From: Loxodes magnus | Lineage: Eukaryota; Ciliophora; Karyorelictea; Loxodida; Loxodidae | Direction of reading: 5' to 3' | Assembly: GCA_946699065.1 (NCBI GenBank) | Contig: CAMPDV010000321.1 | Location: 124,001-188,000, forward strand | Length of the DNA: 64,000 bases | Part shown: piece after piece, positions 1 to 11,811 of the stretch | Position numbering within the stretch: the first letter of the stretch is position 1 | How the letters are laid out: each line of letters begins with the position of its first letter | The notes under the pieces: generated by a model | Database searches by the model: none | Seen by the model: only the letters and a program-made list of their open reading frames with translations | What the model was told of the DNA's origin: nothing | Translations under genes and position numbers: made by a program

Positions 1-2018
1 AAAATTTCTTATTAGTATCTAATTAAATCTATCTTTAACTAGTTAAAATACTTAGAATATTTGCAAGTACAGTTAAAGTAAAAAGGAGTTTTCTTTTAAG
101 TTTTTATGGATTAATATCACTAAATGAGTAAAGGAGGCTATAATATATTAAGCAATTGGTTTTAAGATAAATAGAGAATTTTAGATATATGAATAATTGA
201 CTCTATTGAAGATTTAAATTAGGTTTTCTTGATTTAAATTAGGTTTTCTTTATTTAATTATATAAAAGAATAATGTTTTCTCTTTACTATTTATTTTAGT
301 ACATATAATTACCTAAATGCTTAGAACTAGTATCATTTATACTTTAAATTTAATATATTCTTATACTCACTAAAATAAACTTAGATAAATTAAGACTAAA
401 TATTTTACAAAATGTATCTTTTGTTCAGTTTTCCGAACGAAAGTTAATTACAAAAGAAAATTAAAAAAAGGAATATATAAATATAATTTAAATTTAGGAA
501 AATTATAAATAATCTAAAAGTCTAGCTCACTTTAATACCTAAGTTTCAAATAATTCTATAACTATATATATCATCTTGTTATGTTTAACTCTTTTGTAAT
601 AAGATTAATAAATGATGATGTTCTATAAAGTAAAACATGTAGAATTGTTGATTAGGAACAATAAGATATAGAATAATAGTAGACTAATAAAATGTATTAA
701 GAGTAAATAATAATCTGTTAGATTAGTTCTAAATAACTTATATTAGCTAATATAATACTTATATTATCTCATACTTATTATAAAGAAGCATATTATGTTA
801 AGTTTACTCTTTCTATTAATTCAGAAAATAATAATAGAAGATATTAAAAATATGCTTTCTTAAAAGCTTATAATTTTCTTAATAGCAAACAAGTTATTTT
901 AATAAAGAGAGTATTAATAGTGGTAACAATATAATATAAATTTGTATATAATAATAGATTTAAGTTTTTATCTTTAAATAATATAGAATAATTTAGGTAT
1001 TATTAATTTGAAATGATAATTACAAAAATAACATAAATAATAAATATTAGTTTTCTATAAAAAGAGAAAGTTATCTAAATGTATTTATTATAATTAATCT
1101 AATATCTTTATTAATTAAAGAGAAATTAAATTAATAACTAATAAAACTAAAAGGATAAAATATTAAGTATTTAATATACATAATTAAACATATTTAAGCT
1201 TATTTTAATAATAAAATTAAATATTACTATTTAATAATTGTAAGATAAAATTAGTGATACACCATTTATAGTTAGTTTTAAATATTTACTTTCTACTACT
1301 TATATTTATTACATTTATATATTTTGCTTATAATCAATATTAAAATAAATTATATTAGTTTATTATTATAAGAGAGACCTTTATAAATAAAAAGTTTTAA
1401 TGAAATAGCAGTAAGAAAGTGGACGACTAAAAGAGTTTATCTTATAAATTCTAAAAATACTTTTTTAAATAATTAGATATTTTTTAATATTTATTCAAAC
1501 TAATTAATAAGAAACTCAATTTTATTTCATTTTTTAATTAGTAAATAGCTTAAATAAATAATTTTTTTGATTAAATGTAAGTGAAAAACAATAATTAATA
1601 GCAATAGTCTTAAAAAAATGGTAATATTTTATTTATAATTTAAAAGGGTCTACAACGAAATAAGGTTTTTTATTAAGAGTCTTTGATTTAAAGCACAAAT
1701 AAGTAGTAACTAATAAATGCATATTAAAGTTATTATAATAAGGATATAATTCTTCGTTATAAACTTTTGATATAATAATTTATCTTTTTATTTAAAAGTA
1801 AAAGGATATAAATAATTAAAATTATAAAAGCATGCACTATTAGTTTAATATCTTGTCTTGTTTTAAGACAAAAATAGAAAAATAAATATTTAAGAAATAA
1901 GATATTTATAAGTATGCTTAGTAAATAATTTTATTGTTTAATTTTATTGAAATTAAGTAAGCAAAATTTATTGAGTTATTTTAATTAAAAAGTTATTGAA
2001 GTAAATTATAAAATTAAA
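1..2018. other. Intergenic AT-rich DNA, no gene supported
   Basis: This stretch is very AT-rich, with short scrambled words and no reading frame showing a domain, a sustained run of G-rich codons or a recognisable RNA. The only local structure noted is a 20-bp tandem duplication at 211-250. I see no promoter signature for the WD40 gene that follows. Confidence 0.5.
211..250. repeat. Perfect tandem duplication of a 20-mer
   Basis: The 20-mer gatttaaattaggttttctt occurs twice head to tail (211-230 and 231-250). It is a simple local duplication of no evident function. Confidence 0.9.
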
Positions 2019-3096
2019 ATGGAGAGAAAATAAATGGAGAAAAAAGAAAAGCAATTTACTAAAAGTATTTTTTTAAGAAAACTCTTAAGAGCGAGAAACC
2101 ACATCCTAGGGAAAATATCTATACTTCATTTTAAGTATGAAATTCTGCTTATGCTACTAAAAGCTTATAAGCAAGATCAGTTATGACCAAAGTAAAGGTA
2201 TTTCTTTAATATTTTTTAGACTAAATTATTAATATCACTTCACCTGTTTTCTCTGTCGCCATATCAAGTGACCTGAATTGAATTGTATCAGGTTCAGGAT
2301 ATCCTGAAAATTCGATAAAGATCTGGAATTTCCAGACAGGTACTCTCTTAAGAACTATAACAGGGCATATTTCTGAAGTTTTATAGGTAGTAATCACCCC
2401 AGACTCTAGCTATATAGTATCAGGATCTGATGACGAAACCATAAAGATCTGAAACTTATAGACTGGTGCCCTCATAAGAACCATAAAAGGACATACTTCT
2501 ACAGTTAACTCGGTAGTAATCTCCCCGGACTCAAGCTATATCATATCGGGATCTGGTGATAACACTATAAAGATTTGAAATTTCCACTACGGTGATTTCC
2601 AAAGAAATATAACGGAACATACTTCTATAACTTGATCGGTAGTAATCTCCTATGACTCTAAATATATTATATCTGGATCTTAAGATAGCACTATAAAGAT
2701 TTGGGATTTCTAGACAGGTTAGCTTGTGAGAAATCTTACTGGGCATTCAGGCTGAGTTTTCTCGGTAAAAGTGTCTAAGGATAATAGGTATATAATATCT
2801 GGTTCTCGTGACAATACTATTAAGATATGGGACTTCTCTTCTGGTTAGTGTATTCGTACTATTTAAGGTCACGTAGATGGTATATCAAGTATTCAGTTAA
2901 GTGTTGATTCAAGTGTAATATTTTCTGGATCATTGGATAGAACAATCAAGATCTGGAACTTTGATAGGGGTGAGTGTATAGAGACTTTGTAAGGGCATAC
3001 ATCGTATATATATTCTATAGCATTGAGTGTTGACAATAAATGGTTGGTATCGGGAGGACATGACAATACGATAAGAAAGTGGAAAGTTTCTAGTTG
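2019..3096 (+). CDS. WD40-repeat (seven-bladed beta-propeller) protein
   Basis: With TAA/TAG read as Gln and TGA as Trp, one frame from about 2222 to the TGA at 3094-3096 encodes seven WD40 repeats. Each ends in a form of SGSxDxTIKIW[ND]F, and GH dipeptides lie between repeats (for example TGHSGWVFSVKVSKDNRYI). Two of the repeat-final tryptophans are TGA codons and several turn glutamines are TAG. Such a protein should form a beta-propeller used as a scaffold for complexes; the partner is unknown. The 5' end is uncertain. A 22-nt GT-AG intron (2198-2219) fits in phase after a short exon with an ATG at 2137. A coding-like frame beginning at the ATG at 2019 can be joined by a further 37-nt intron (2135-2171). 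Almost nothing is present besides the propeller. It could be a detached piece of a larger NACHT- or kinase-WD40 protein of the kind ciliates carry. Confidence 0.85.
2198..2219 (+). other. Probable 22-nt intron in the WD40 gene
   Basis: The segment begins GTATTTC, ends TTTTTTAG and restores the propeller reading frame when removed. Its length and T-rich 3' half match the other tiny introns inferred in this window (20, 22, 29, 32 and 46 nt). Confidence 0.55.
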
Positions 3097-3609
3097 AGTA
3101 ACTTGCTATTTGACTTAATTTAATTTTACGATTAAATATAAGATATTGGTTATTCATTTAAATGAATATTGAATGGTAATAATGTTCTTTTTTATATGTA
3201 GTGTTTGCTTTATATTTATTAAAGGTTGTATATTGCTAAATATTCGAGGTTTAAAAAATGGTTGAGTAATATAGGTTATAGAAATTAGTGAGGTAAGTGA
3301 TTTAAAATGTTTATGCTTAAAAATATTTTAAATATAATTTTGTTAAATGAAGACGTATAATAAATTTAAGTTTAATTTTATTCTATAAAATTTTATAGAT
3401 TTATTTTTAGATTTTGTAAAAATTTCAAGTTGAGTATAAATTTTTTTTTGTGAAGTAATTAAAATATTATTTATAAGGTTAAAGTTAGTTTGTAATCTTG
3501 ATTATTAATTAAAAAATTTAATTAAGTATTTTATTTTAAATTAAATTAAATTTTGTTTTTTATTATTTATTTTTTATGATTGATATTTAATATTAATTAT
3601 TATATTATT
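3097..3609. other. Intergenic spacer after the WD40 gene
   Basis: The spacer is T- and A-rich without recognisable genes, RNAs or ordered repeats. It separates the TGA of the WD40 gene from the GC-richer leader of element E7. Confidence 0.5.
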
Positions 3610-3649
3610 TTTTAAAACCGCCATAGTTGTTCGAAGGTGAACAACAAGG

Positions 3650-3905
3650 TCATCTTCATCAGAGGTTGGGGAAGTTAAGAACAAATAATCGACTTTATGT
3701 CTTCCTCTGCTTTGGTTTGGTCTCGAGACATAAGATTCTTAGACCTTCGACACTGGCTTAATTTGGACTTAATTCTGGAACGAAAAAGAAATAATATTGC
3801 GAGCTTCATCAGAGGTGGGGAATTTAAGTACCCATAATTGACACATGTTGTCCTCTGCTTTGGTGATGCAATGAGACACAATCCTGCCATGTCCTTGGAC
3901 CTCCA
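3650..3905 (+). repeat. Two tandem leader modules of about 155 bp
   Basis: Two related segments begin with cttcatcagagg at about 3652 and 3809. Both carry the pattern ttcatcagagg-t-ggggaa, then cctctgctttgg, then agaca and ccttgga/cct. They look like duplicated promoter monomers of the type known at the 5' ends of some LINE families. Confidence 0.6.
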
Positions 3906-3937
3906 GCAAGTATTAAAGATTACGAGTATTCTAAAAT

Positions 3938-4055
3938 TATATCAGTATTGAACATTTTTATCAGTACTGAATAATTATACCAGTATTGAACAAAGTTTAT
4001 CAGTATTTGATAATTTTATCAGTAAGAAACATTCTTGTCAGTATAAAACATTTTT
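3938..4055 (+). repeat. Degenerate 20-22-bp repeats (tcagtattgaaca)
   Basis: About six imperfect copies of a unit close to atcagtattgaacattttt follow one another, with two variants using cagtaagaaac and cagtataaaac. They lie between the leader modules and the conserved box of E7. Confidence 0.75.
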
Positions 4056-4071
4056 TTTTAAGAACTCCGTA

Positions 4072-4109
4072 CCAATGAGAGTACTACGCGCTCTATAATA
4101 AAATTTATT
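4072..4109 (+). promoter_or_regulatory. Conserved element box shared with E6
   Basis: The sequence ccaatgaga-gtactacgcg-ctctataat, followed by an attta-rich run, is nearly repeated at 47004-47030 (ccaatgagg, tgctacgtg, ctctataat). In both places it closes the GC-richer leader and precedes the coding part. It may be a promoter or 5'-UTR element of this retroelement group. The role is inferred. Confidence 0.5.
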
Positions 4110-4461
4110 TATTATTATTATTTATTTATTATAATTGATTATAATTAATTATTAGTATTTATTATAATTATTAATCTTTAATATTTAAGTTTAATATTTT
4201 GCGTTTCCGATTGGAAAATTAATTTTTCTGATGGTAAGTTTTTATTTTTCTATTTTAGAGTATGGATTTCATGAAAATGAAAAATTTGTGTTTTTGCTCA
4301 GCGTTTTACACTACCAAAGATTATCTGCACGGAATAAATTTTTTGATTTCGGGATAAAAAATACTAAATAGGAATAAAATTTCAAGAAAAAATTCCAAAT
4401 ATAAAAGATTTTTGAGAAAAAAATAGGAATTAAAAAAATTTTATATTAAAATATATATAAA

Positions 4462-5340
4462 ATGGCTTCTAAGAAATAGCAGAACTTTGAACAAAACATT
4501 TAAACAGGAAAATTCTCTAAGAAATAAAAAAGCGAAATAATTACAATAAGTGAAAGTGAGAAATATGATTGATATGACGAACATTAGCCACTTGGAAATC
4601 CAGAACTAAAAAAACTTCCTACACAAACTCAAATAGAAATATTATCTAAGTCATTAAAAGAGTTTATGTTTAAAAATAGATACCTCACTGATAAAGTAGA
4701 AAAATTAGAAAAACTAATAACGTCTTTACTTGAGAAACAATATTAATAATCATAAGAAATAGAAAACAAACTGGAACAAAGAATTATTTAAATTTAATAA
4801 TAAATTCAGGTAACGCCATTTTTGTTTTAACAGAATTAATCAGATCCTATGGAAATAGAAAATGAAGCCTCAAATTAAAATAAACAGTAAACGTTTATTT
4901 AAAATAAGTAGTAAATTTAAATTAATAAGTGTTACAGGAATAATAGTTTAAAAGAAGAATAAAATGCTACGTGTGCAATAAATAACACCAATGAAAATAC
5001 TGCTACTAACTAAGCGAAATTTAAAGAAAGAATAAATAAGATATTTTTAGAAAACTATTTAGGATATAAAACATAAAGCGGAAAAATTTATAAAAAAAAA
5101 TCTTTAATTCAAATCTTAATCCTTGGAGAAATAATTAGGAACGCTACATGCAAGATGAAAACTATTCCGAATATTAAAGGATGGTGCACTAATGAAGTGC
5201 TACACCGCCTAATTAAGCCTAGTAGAAATTCAAGACAAACTAATGGAGACAAGCTGATAGAATAGGTCAGATGGCTGACTACTAAGGCTTTAACAAAGCT
5301 TTTTAACTTTTTTTTTAATATCAAAAATCTAAAATAATTC
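4462..5340 (+). CDS. E7-encoded coiled-coil protein, function unknown
   Basis: The ATG at 4462 opens a frame beginning MASKKQQNFEQNIQTGKF. A charged heptad-like stretch follows (DKVEKLEKLITSLLEKQ, then many Gln), then a basic C-terminal part containing KTIPNIKGWCTNEVLHRL. TAA and TAG fill most glutamine positions. A possible 25-nt intron (about 4234-4258, GTAAGTTTTT to TTTTAG) lies in the leader. No zinc knuckle, endonuclease or polymerase motif was found. The layout, with an N-terminal coil and a basic C-terminal half, resembles an ORF1-type RNA-binding protein, but homology to the ORF1s elsewhere in the window is not visible. No TGA stop was identified near 5340, where the sequence becomes repeat-like, so the true end is unclear. 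Confidence 0.5.
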
Positions 5341-6064
5341 AATAATTATATGCATAGCTACAATTAATTATCTTTGTATCAATTTAAAACTAATAAAGAG
5401 GATGCTTTTCATAATTTTGATATGAGTTTTAAATAATTGGTTAAAAATAAGCATTTGATTACTAGATTATAAAAATATAAAAGTTCACATTTGATAATTA
5501 ATGTCTACAATAATTTAGTGAATTATAAAGTAAATATAGTTAAACATATCTTTAGAGATAACTGTATAAAATAAAATTAATAAAGAATTATAAATAATTA
5601 TAAATTTAATGAATGTATAATTTTTAGTTCTAAGTAATATAAGTAATTATAATAATAATCTTAACTAACTTTTATTATATTTTAAGTTAAGTATAAATTA
5701 TTAATTTATATATCAAATTTAATTAAACTTATTATAATTATGCAAAATTAATTATTTTATCATTGCCAGTTAAAGAAATTTAAATATAAGCCATTATTAT
5801 TAATTTGCTAATAATAAGAAAATAATACTTACATAAAATATTTAACTATAATTAAATTACTTTATTTCTTTTATTTAAAAACATATTTTAACTAAAATTA
5901 TCCTTTAATATTATAAATGCTAAAAGATTAACTTTTATTTATCCTATCATTTTTATTATTTATATAAATATCAACAATTATATTAGAAAATTTTAATATT
6001 TTAGCTTAAAAATAATAAAATAAATGATAATTATTAAAATAATTTATTTTAATTTTTAAATTAA
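5323..6064 (+). repeat. Dispersed repeat copy A (3' part of E7)
   Basis: About 740 bp, starting near aattatctttgtatcaatt, matches 23875-24630 in the same orientation with scattered substitutions and small indels. The indels break any shared frame, so it behaves as non-coding 3' sequence. Confidence 0.8.
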
Positions 6065-6381
6065 TGCAAGAACTGTAATTTTTTGGCCTATATGATTGGT
6101 ACTAAATATCAAGTTATCAAAATAATATAAATAAAATTCTATATAATTAATATAATGCTTTATAAAGCAAGCTATTAGCATTAGAGTTTAAGATATCTTA
6201 GGTAAAAATAATAATAATAAGAGAAACAAAAGTATTCTCATATAATAACTTAATAATCATAATAATAATCCCTAAAATTTAATTTTAAGATATTCAAGTA
6301 TAGACACATTAATAGACTGTCATTTAATTTAAAAGATTTACTCATTGCATAAAACCCTCAACTGTTTTTCTGGGCATTTTC

Positions 6382-7460
6382 TCAACTATAATAATTATTT
6401 TAAATTTTTATGGTTTCTTCATTCTAATAATCTAAATAAGGATCTTCGATGATACATTCACGTTTCTCTTCTTGCTTTTTAAATTCTAGAAATATCTTTT
6501 TTTCTTTCTGACTTGATTTCTAGTTAAAACTTAATTAATATCTTTAGATTTCAGTCGTTTATTACAGGAAATTTCAAATAAAATCAGAGAAAATCCTAAA
6601 ACAGTTTAAGTTTCTGCATTTTTTTATTATCTAAGCATCTTCTTGCAAATTTCTCTTCGATTTCTGCTTATTTTTCATTTAATTTAAAGAGATCTCTTTC
6701 ATTATGAGTTTTTATGCTATTTTTATTCAATTCGAATGTTGCGTTAAAATATTCCTAGCTATTTTATTTTTCTTTAAGAGAACTAAGTTGTTTCCTTAGT
6801 TCTTACAACTTCTTTTTTAATTATTATTTTTTACTATCTCTTAGCTTTAATCATAACTCCTGATTTTCCATTTATTTAAATAAAAATCCTTGCAATGTAA
6901 GCTTGTCTTGGTTAAAACGTTACGCTTTCTGCAGTCATATAATTTCTTTTTATTTCTCCAAACTACTTATATTTTTCCTCTTTTAAATTAGTTTCTAAAT
7001 TTAGACTTTAGCTTATGATGCTTTACTGAAACACTTATTTCATCTTGTATTTTTCTAACAATACAAGGGATTTTGTCTCCACTAAATCAGGTAGTAAGAT
7101 AATTTTGGTTTATGTATGATATCTTCTTAAAGTATTTACTTACTGATTATAATTTTTTGTCTTAAGCATAGTTACTTTCTACCTTTATATTTCAAATTTT
7201 AAATGATTCAAGCCTTTGTCATATTAAAGCAAATAAAGTTTCTTTATCTTTTGCTTGTTGTCTTAATGAATGTTTTTTATGACTTGACTCTATTTTATCT
7301 TAGAATCTAGTCCTAAAGCTTAATTACATTATTTTAATGCTTCATACTAATTTCAAGTCTCTCAATAGACTTCTACTTATCTATATATTTCAAGCATAAT
7401 TGATAGTTTTCTTAAAACTGAGTCATTGCTTTCTTTTATTCTTATAATTTCCCTAATAAT
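6382..7460 (-). CDS. Coiled-coil protein, function unknown
   Basis: On the minus strand a long open frame runs from about 7460, with a first possible Met at 7397. It reads VEVYWETWNQYEALKQCNQA, then LLPDLVETKSLVLLEKYKMK. A 22-nt intron (6902-6923, GTAACG to CAAG) joins it in frame to a strong coiled coil (KKQQLKKKLQELRKQLSSLK, then NEKQAEIEEKFARRCLDNKK). A further 46-nt candidate intron (6520-6565) leads to the last exon, which ends IKIQNNYYS and a TGA at 6382-6384. The protein would be about 340 residues with Gln/Lys/Glu-rich helices and no enzymatic motif. It could be cytoskeletal, or the fragment of a longer structural protein. The start is not fixed, because the frame stays open upstream without an ATG. 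Confidence 0.5.
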
Positions 7461-7469
7461 TTTAAAATA

Positions 7470-8610
7470 ATTTAATATTTTTAAAAGGTTTTATATTTTA
7501 AGTGCTAGCTTAAATAAATGTTAACAAAAGATGTGAATAAAAAAGAGAAGAAATGGTTAAAAGTAAATAATGAATAAATGATATGAATTGATAAAAGTTA
7601 GACTTCTAATAATAGCTAATAATAGAATATCATAAATAAACTAACTAAATATAAAAACAAATAACTATGTGTATAATAATAGTCTCTATAGTATATGGTA
7701 AGCTAATATTAGTTAATTATAGTATTACATTTATTAATCTTAGTTATATTATATTAGTTAGTATCTTATATTATATTTAAAATAAATAGCTTTATTGCTA
7801 TTTTATAATCTAACTAGCATTAATATACATTGATATAACTAACCTAGTTTTCAATTACTCTATTTTTAAGAATTAATTAAAGAGATATTTATAAAATAGG
7901 TTTTAATCTGAAGTATATCTATAGTTAATAATAATATAGTCATTAAATTTAAAAGATTCAATAACTAAATAAAACATAACAACGCTGATATTATAAGAGA
8001 GTAAGAGATAATTTAGTTAAATATACTAGCTGTAAATAATTTAATAACTATCTAAGATTCTTAAAAATAATTATAAGCTTCTAAACTATTTAGCTTTATT
8101 AAAGCAATTGTATAATTAATAAGCAACTCTATGATTATTAATAGATACTATAAGAATATTTATAAACTATCAAATTATAATTACAGATATCTAATATTAA
8201 AGTGTATATCCATATATGCTAGATATATTTAAAATTCTTAATTCAATCTATTTAATTATATGATATTTAGCTATCTTTTAGCTTATTAATTAAGGATCAT
8301 TATTTTAGGCGTCAAGAAGAACTCTACTAAAATTAAAGCTAATTTTTTACTAAACTGTAATTAAATAAATTTTAAATTATCAACTCAAACTAAGAAAATT
8401 TTTTATTAAGATATGCTAAATGCATGGTAATTATTAGAAGTTTAAAAGAATCCAAGTTATTCTTGCAAAACACTGCTTTATTTATTTTCGAGAAGAAAGT
8501 AGAACTTTCTCACATTTATTAATAAGGATTTAATAAACTAGTGACTGCCAGTTCTTCAAGGAACTTTGCAGGAAGAATAAAATATTTTAGAAGTGCTAAG
8601 AACTTTGATT
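7470..8610. other. Intergenic, nothing recognised
   Basis: The stretch is AT-rich with scrambled short words. No gene, tRNA or structured repeat was found before the rRNA fragment. Confidence 0.5.
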
Positions 8611-8615
8611 ATTCT

Positions 8616-8818
8616 AACTCAGACATATTAATAAGCAACCAACCAAGGGAATGGGCTTGGCATGATCGACGGGGAAAGAAAATCCTGTTGAGTTTGACTC
8701 TAGTCTGGCACGTAGAGCGACGAAGGAGGTATAAAATAAATGGAAGGTCACTTTCTTTAATGCTACTACTCTTAATGTCGCTTTACTTATTCGGCCATGA
8801 AGTAACTTTCCTTGCAAT
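8616..8818 (+). pseudogene. Fragment of large-subunit (28S) rRNA gene
   Basis: About 200 bp match the nuclear large-subunit rRNA at the start of domain V. The run AACCAAGGGAATGGGCTTGG is followed by GGGGAAAGAA, CCTGTTGAGTTTGACTC and TAGTCTGGCACG. GGTATAAAATAAATGGAAGG then corresponds to the usual AGGTGTAGAATAAGTGGGAG, and CTACTACTCTTAATGTCGC with TTTACTTATTCGG corresponds to the next helix. Flanking rRNA sequence is absent on both sides, so this is an isolated fragment rather than a working gene. Several universally conserved positions differ (CGACGGGG where AGCGGGG is usual), consistent with decay. The standard-code open frames across it on both strands are artefacts. It may be a captured rRNA piece from repair or retrocopying. 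Confidence 0.85.
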
Positions 8819-8829
8819 GTAAATTGGTA

Positions 8830-11800
8830 GAAGAAAAACTTTTGTAGAAGTAAATAATTCGGGAATTACCAAATAATAGAAAATTTTAAAGATTTATAAC
8901 ATAAAGGGAAGAATATTCCATTTAACAAAACTCGATGCATTTGAAGTAAACAAATTAAAATAAACTTGTTCATTCAGCACTACATTTTATAAAAAGATTT
9001 CTACCTGCTAATTTATTTAATTAGCTTATAAAATATTAAATTCTACTATTAGAAAATGATAAATCAGAAGGAATATTAAAAAATCTAGTATTTTATCAGA
9101 TAAATGTATCAATAAATATTTAGTAAAGCTTTTATGATTTTTCAAGCGTTTTGATTTCTATTTATTGTAGAACTAGTCTTTAAGTATAATTTAGAATCTC
9201 TTATTGATTAGCTCTCCAGTTATTTTCTTAGCTCAACTTGAAAAACTCTTATATAATAAATAATATTTTTGTTAATAATTTCCTTATAATTGTATTTTTT
9301 ACTTGATAGTTGTTTATAAATAAGAGTCTAATAAATGCTAAATCTTATTAATTAATTTTAGGTATTAGAATTAAAGCTAATAATAATGTAGAATCTTTAT
9401 ATATCTTTATTAATATTTACTTTTACTAACTAATATCAAATAACCTTATTTTTATACTTTAATTAAAACAGATAAAGAAATATAGTGATAAAAACTAAAC
9501 ATTTTAGTTAAAAAGAGGAAGAACTATTTTAGTGTTTTAAGAGAGAAAATAAAATTAGAAAAAGTTTGAAGTTTAGTATGTTTAACTAAGCTTAGTTATG
9601 CATAGATAAGTTATAATAATTGAAATAAACAATAAATTAATATTATTTATATAATAAATAGAGAATACTTTATTATAAACTATAAACTTCTTATTAAAAT
9701 AAAAATAATTTAAACTAGCATTATTAATGAACCTTATAGATTGTAGTTTTTAAGATTATTTAAATAGAATAATTTTAATTCTTAGCTTAATTAAAGGTAA
9801 AGCTATAAATTAACCAATCATGTTAGTCCAATAATTTTATTTGATATTAAATTAAATAGTTTTAAAAACTAGATGATTAAAGGTACCTTCATCTAATAAG
9901 CATAACTTTATTTAAAATTTAGCGCTCTTTATTTAATAGGTAGTTATATAAAAAGGCTTTTAAAAAGATATATATAATATGATTATTATTTGCTTAAGAT
10001 ATAAAAGATATAGTTATATTATATTGAATACACTATGTAATTAGTAAAATGATAATAAGATTTATCTAAAATGAATACTAAGCAAACTATAAAAGCATTT
10101 AAATTAATTATTAGCAATAACTTACATTAAATCTATTATTGCATAAAGAAAATATTTACTAAGCTTTTAAGAAAATATCAATATCACTAATATTATTAAA
10201 GAAAGATTAAAGTAAAAGTCTTAGTCAATTAGAGATATATCAAATTTACTAGTATTATTGTGAGAATACTAGAATCTTAAATAGAATGTAATAAAATGGA
10301 CTGCAATATTTAGGATTAAATTTATAGTTAAGTTTATGAGCCTCAAAGATAATCGCATCTTATCTATTATAAATTTTATATCCATTCTGCAATTTTATTA
10401 TTTCTGATGATATCTCTTGTTTATTCCTCACTATTAAACATGCTCTTTTTTTGGTCCTTGGAAAATATAAAATTTTACCTAGATTGGTTGGAAGTGAATT
10501 AAGATTGATTCATAAGAATTTATCGCTTATATTAATAGAATCTTAATCTAAAAATTGAGGAAAAGTTATGAAGTAATAAAGCTATGAAGAAGGATAAAAG
10601 TAACAAAAAAGTAGCTACTTATCTAATAGCTTGCTATTTAAGATAGTATGTATTTAAATAAAAAGATGAAGAGGAAATAGTTAAAAGCTAATATAATTAA
10701 GAAGTATCTAATTATTAATTATCTTTAATAAATAGAAAGACACTCTATTGTTTGAATGCTATCTTTAATTAAATCTCCCGCCTTTTTTAAATAAAAGAGT
10801 TGTAGACTTTAAGATTAATTTGACTATTTATTTGCAAGTTATAAATATATAAATATTAGATGAGTATAAAGAGGTTATAATTTTAAGAAGATATGATAAT
10901 ATTATGTAAATATTATAATTGATAGATATTGTAATTTATTAACATAAATATAGGCTAAGTAAATCAAACTTAAATATAAGCTTATCTTAATAGACTTGCT
11001 TATTCCTTAATTTTATGTTTAGTTTTAATAAATTTTTATTTATTACAAAAGAATAACCCTCTCATTATATCTACTCTTCATATATTTCAAATAATTTTGC
11101 TTCAAAGAATTATTTTTTATTTCTAAATTTCTTGTACCTTTATAGCTTATATTTTAAGCATAAAGAAGATTGCATTCAAGGTTAATAATTTATAATAATT
11201 ATTTGTAAGTCAGTCTTGCTTTTTCATTATAGCTAATTAATTTTAGTTCCAAGATTAGAATTTTTTGGTTAAAGTGTTAAAACAATTTGGTAATAGGTAG
11301 ATAATAGATTTGATTTTAAAGGATGACTAGAGTATTAGAGTAGTTAGTAATATTGATTAGTAGGAATATTAATAAGTAGCTTTATAATATCTTAAGTTAA
11401 TTAATCTTACAATTATACTAATTATATGTTTAATATTAGACTGCTAGATTATTTAAAATACCTACTAATATCAAAGAAATCTAACAGTTATATAACTTTA
11501 GTTAAAACAGTAAGTAAAATGCTTGTAAAACTAATATATTCATAATTCAAATTAATCCTATTATTTAATAACCAATCTTAGTCATAGTTAGAAGTGCTTA
11601 AGTCAATATTATTACTATAACTTATTAAATCATTAATACAACTAACTTAAATCTATCATTTTACCAAATCATCCTTAATAGCCATAATATCAAGCAAAAC
11701 ATTATATAGCTAAGTTCTCAATACTCTTATTTAATTATACTTCAATAAATCTATTATTTTAAAACTATCTATTCATGTTTTAGCTTGCTTAGTAAGAATA
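8830..11800. other. Intergenic, no gene supported
   Basis: Nearly 3 kb of AT-rich sequence. A minus-strand frame around 10520-10330 (MFNSEEQTRDIIRNNKIAEW) is protein-like, but it is too short and too poorly bounded to call in a genome where stops give no guidance. Confidence 0.4.
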
Positions 11801-11811
11801 GATAGAGCTTT

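Larger units (their letters stand above)
3610..6064 (+). mobile_element. Retroelement-like unit E7 (leader, one ORF, long AT-rich tail)
   Basis: The unit has a comparatively GC-rich leader (3620-4110), a coding frame from 4462 and a 740-bp AT-rich 3' part. Three observations mark it as mobile. A box at the end of the leader recurs in element E6. A stretch of the leader (about 4287-4360) recurs inverted near 30.6 kb. The 3' part (5323-6064) recurs alone at 23875-24630, as expected of a 5'-truncated retrocopy. No reverse transcriptase is seen, so it is either a non-autonomous relative of the LINEs in this window or a LINE that kept only ORF1. No terminal repeats or target duplication were recognised. 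Confidence 0.5.

Noticed and set aside
8541-8822. Plus-strand open frame of 93 codons and an opposite frame of 67 codons
   Set aside because: The nucleotide sequence is a large-subunit rRNA fragment; the frames are accidental.
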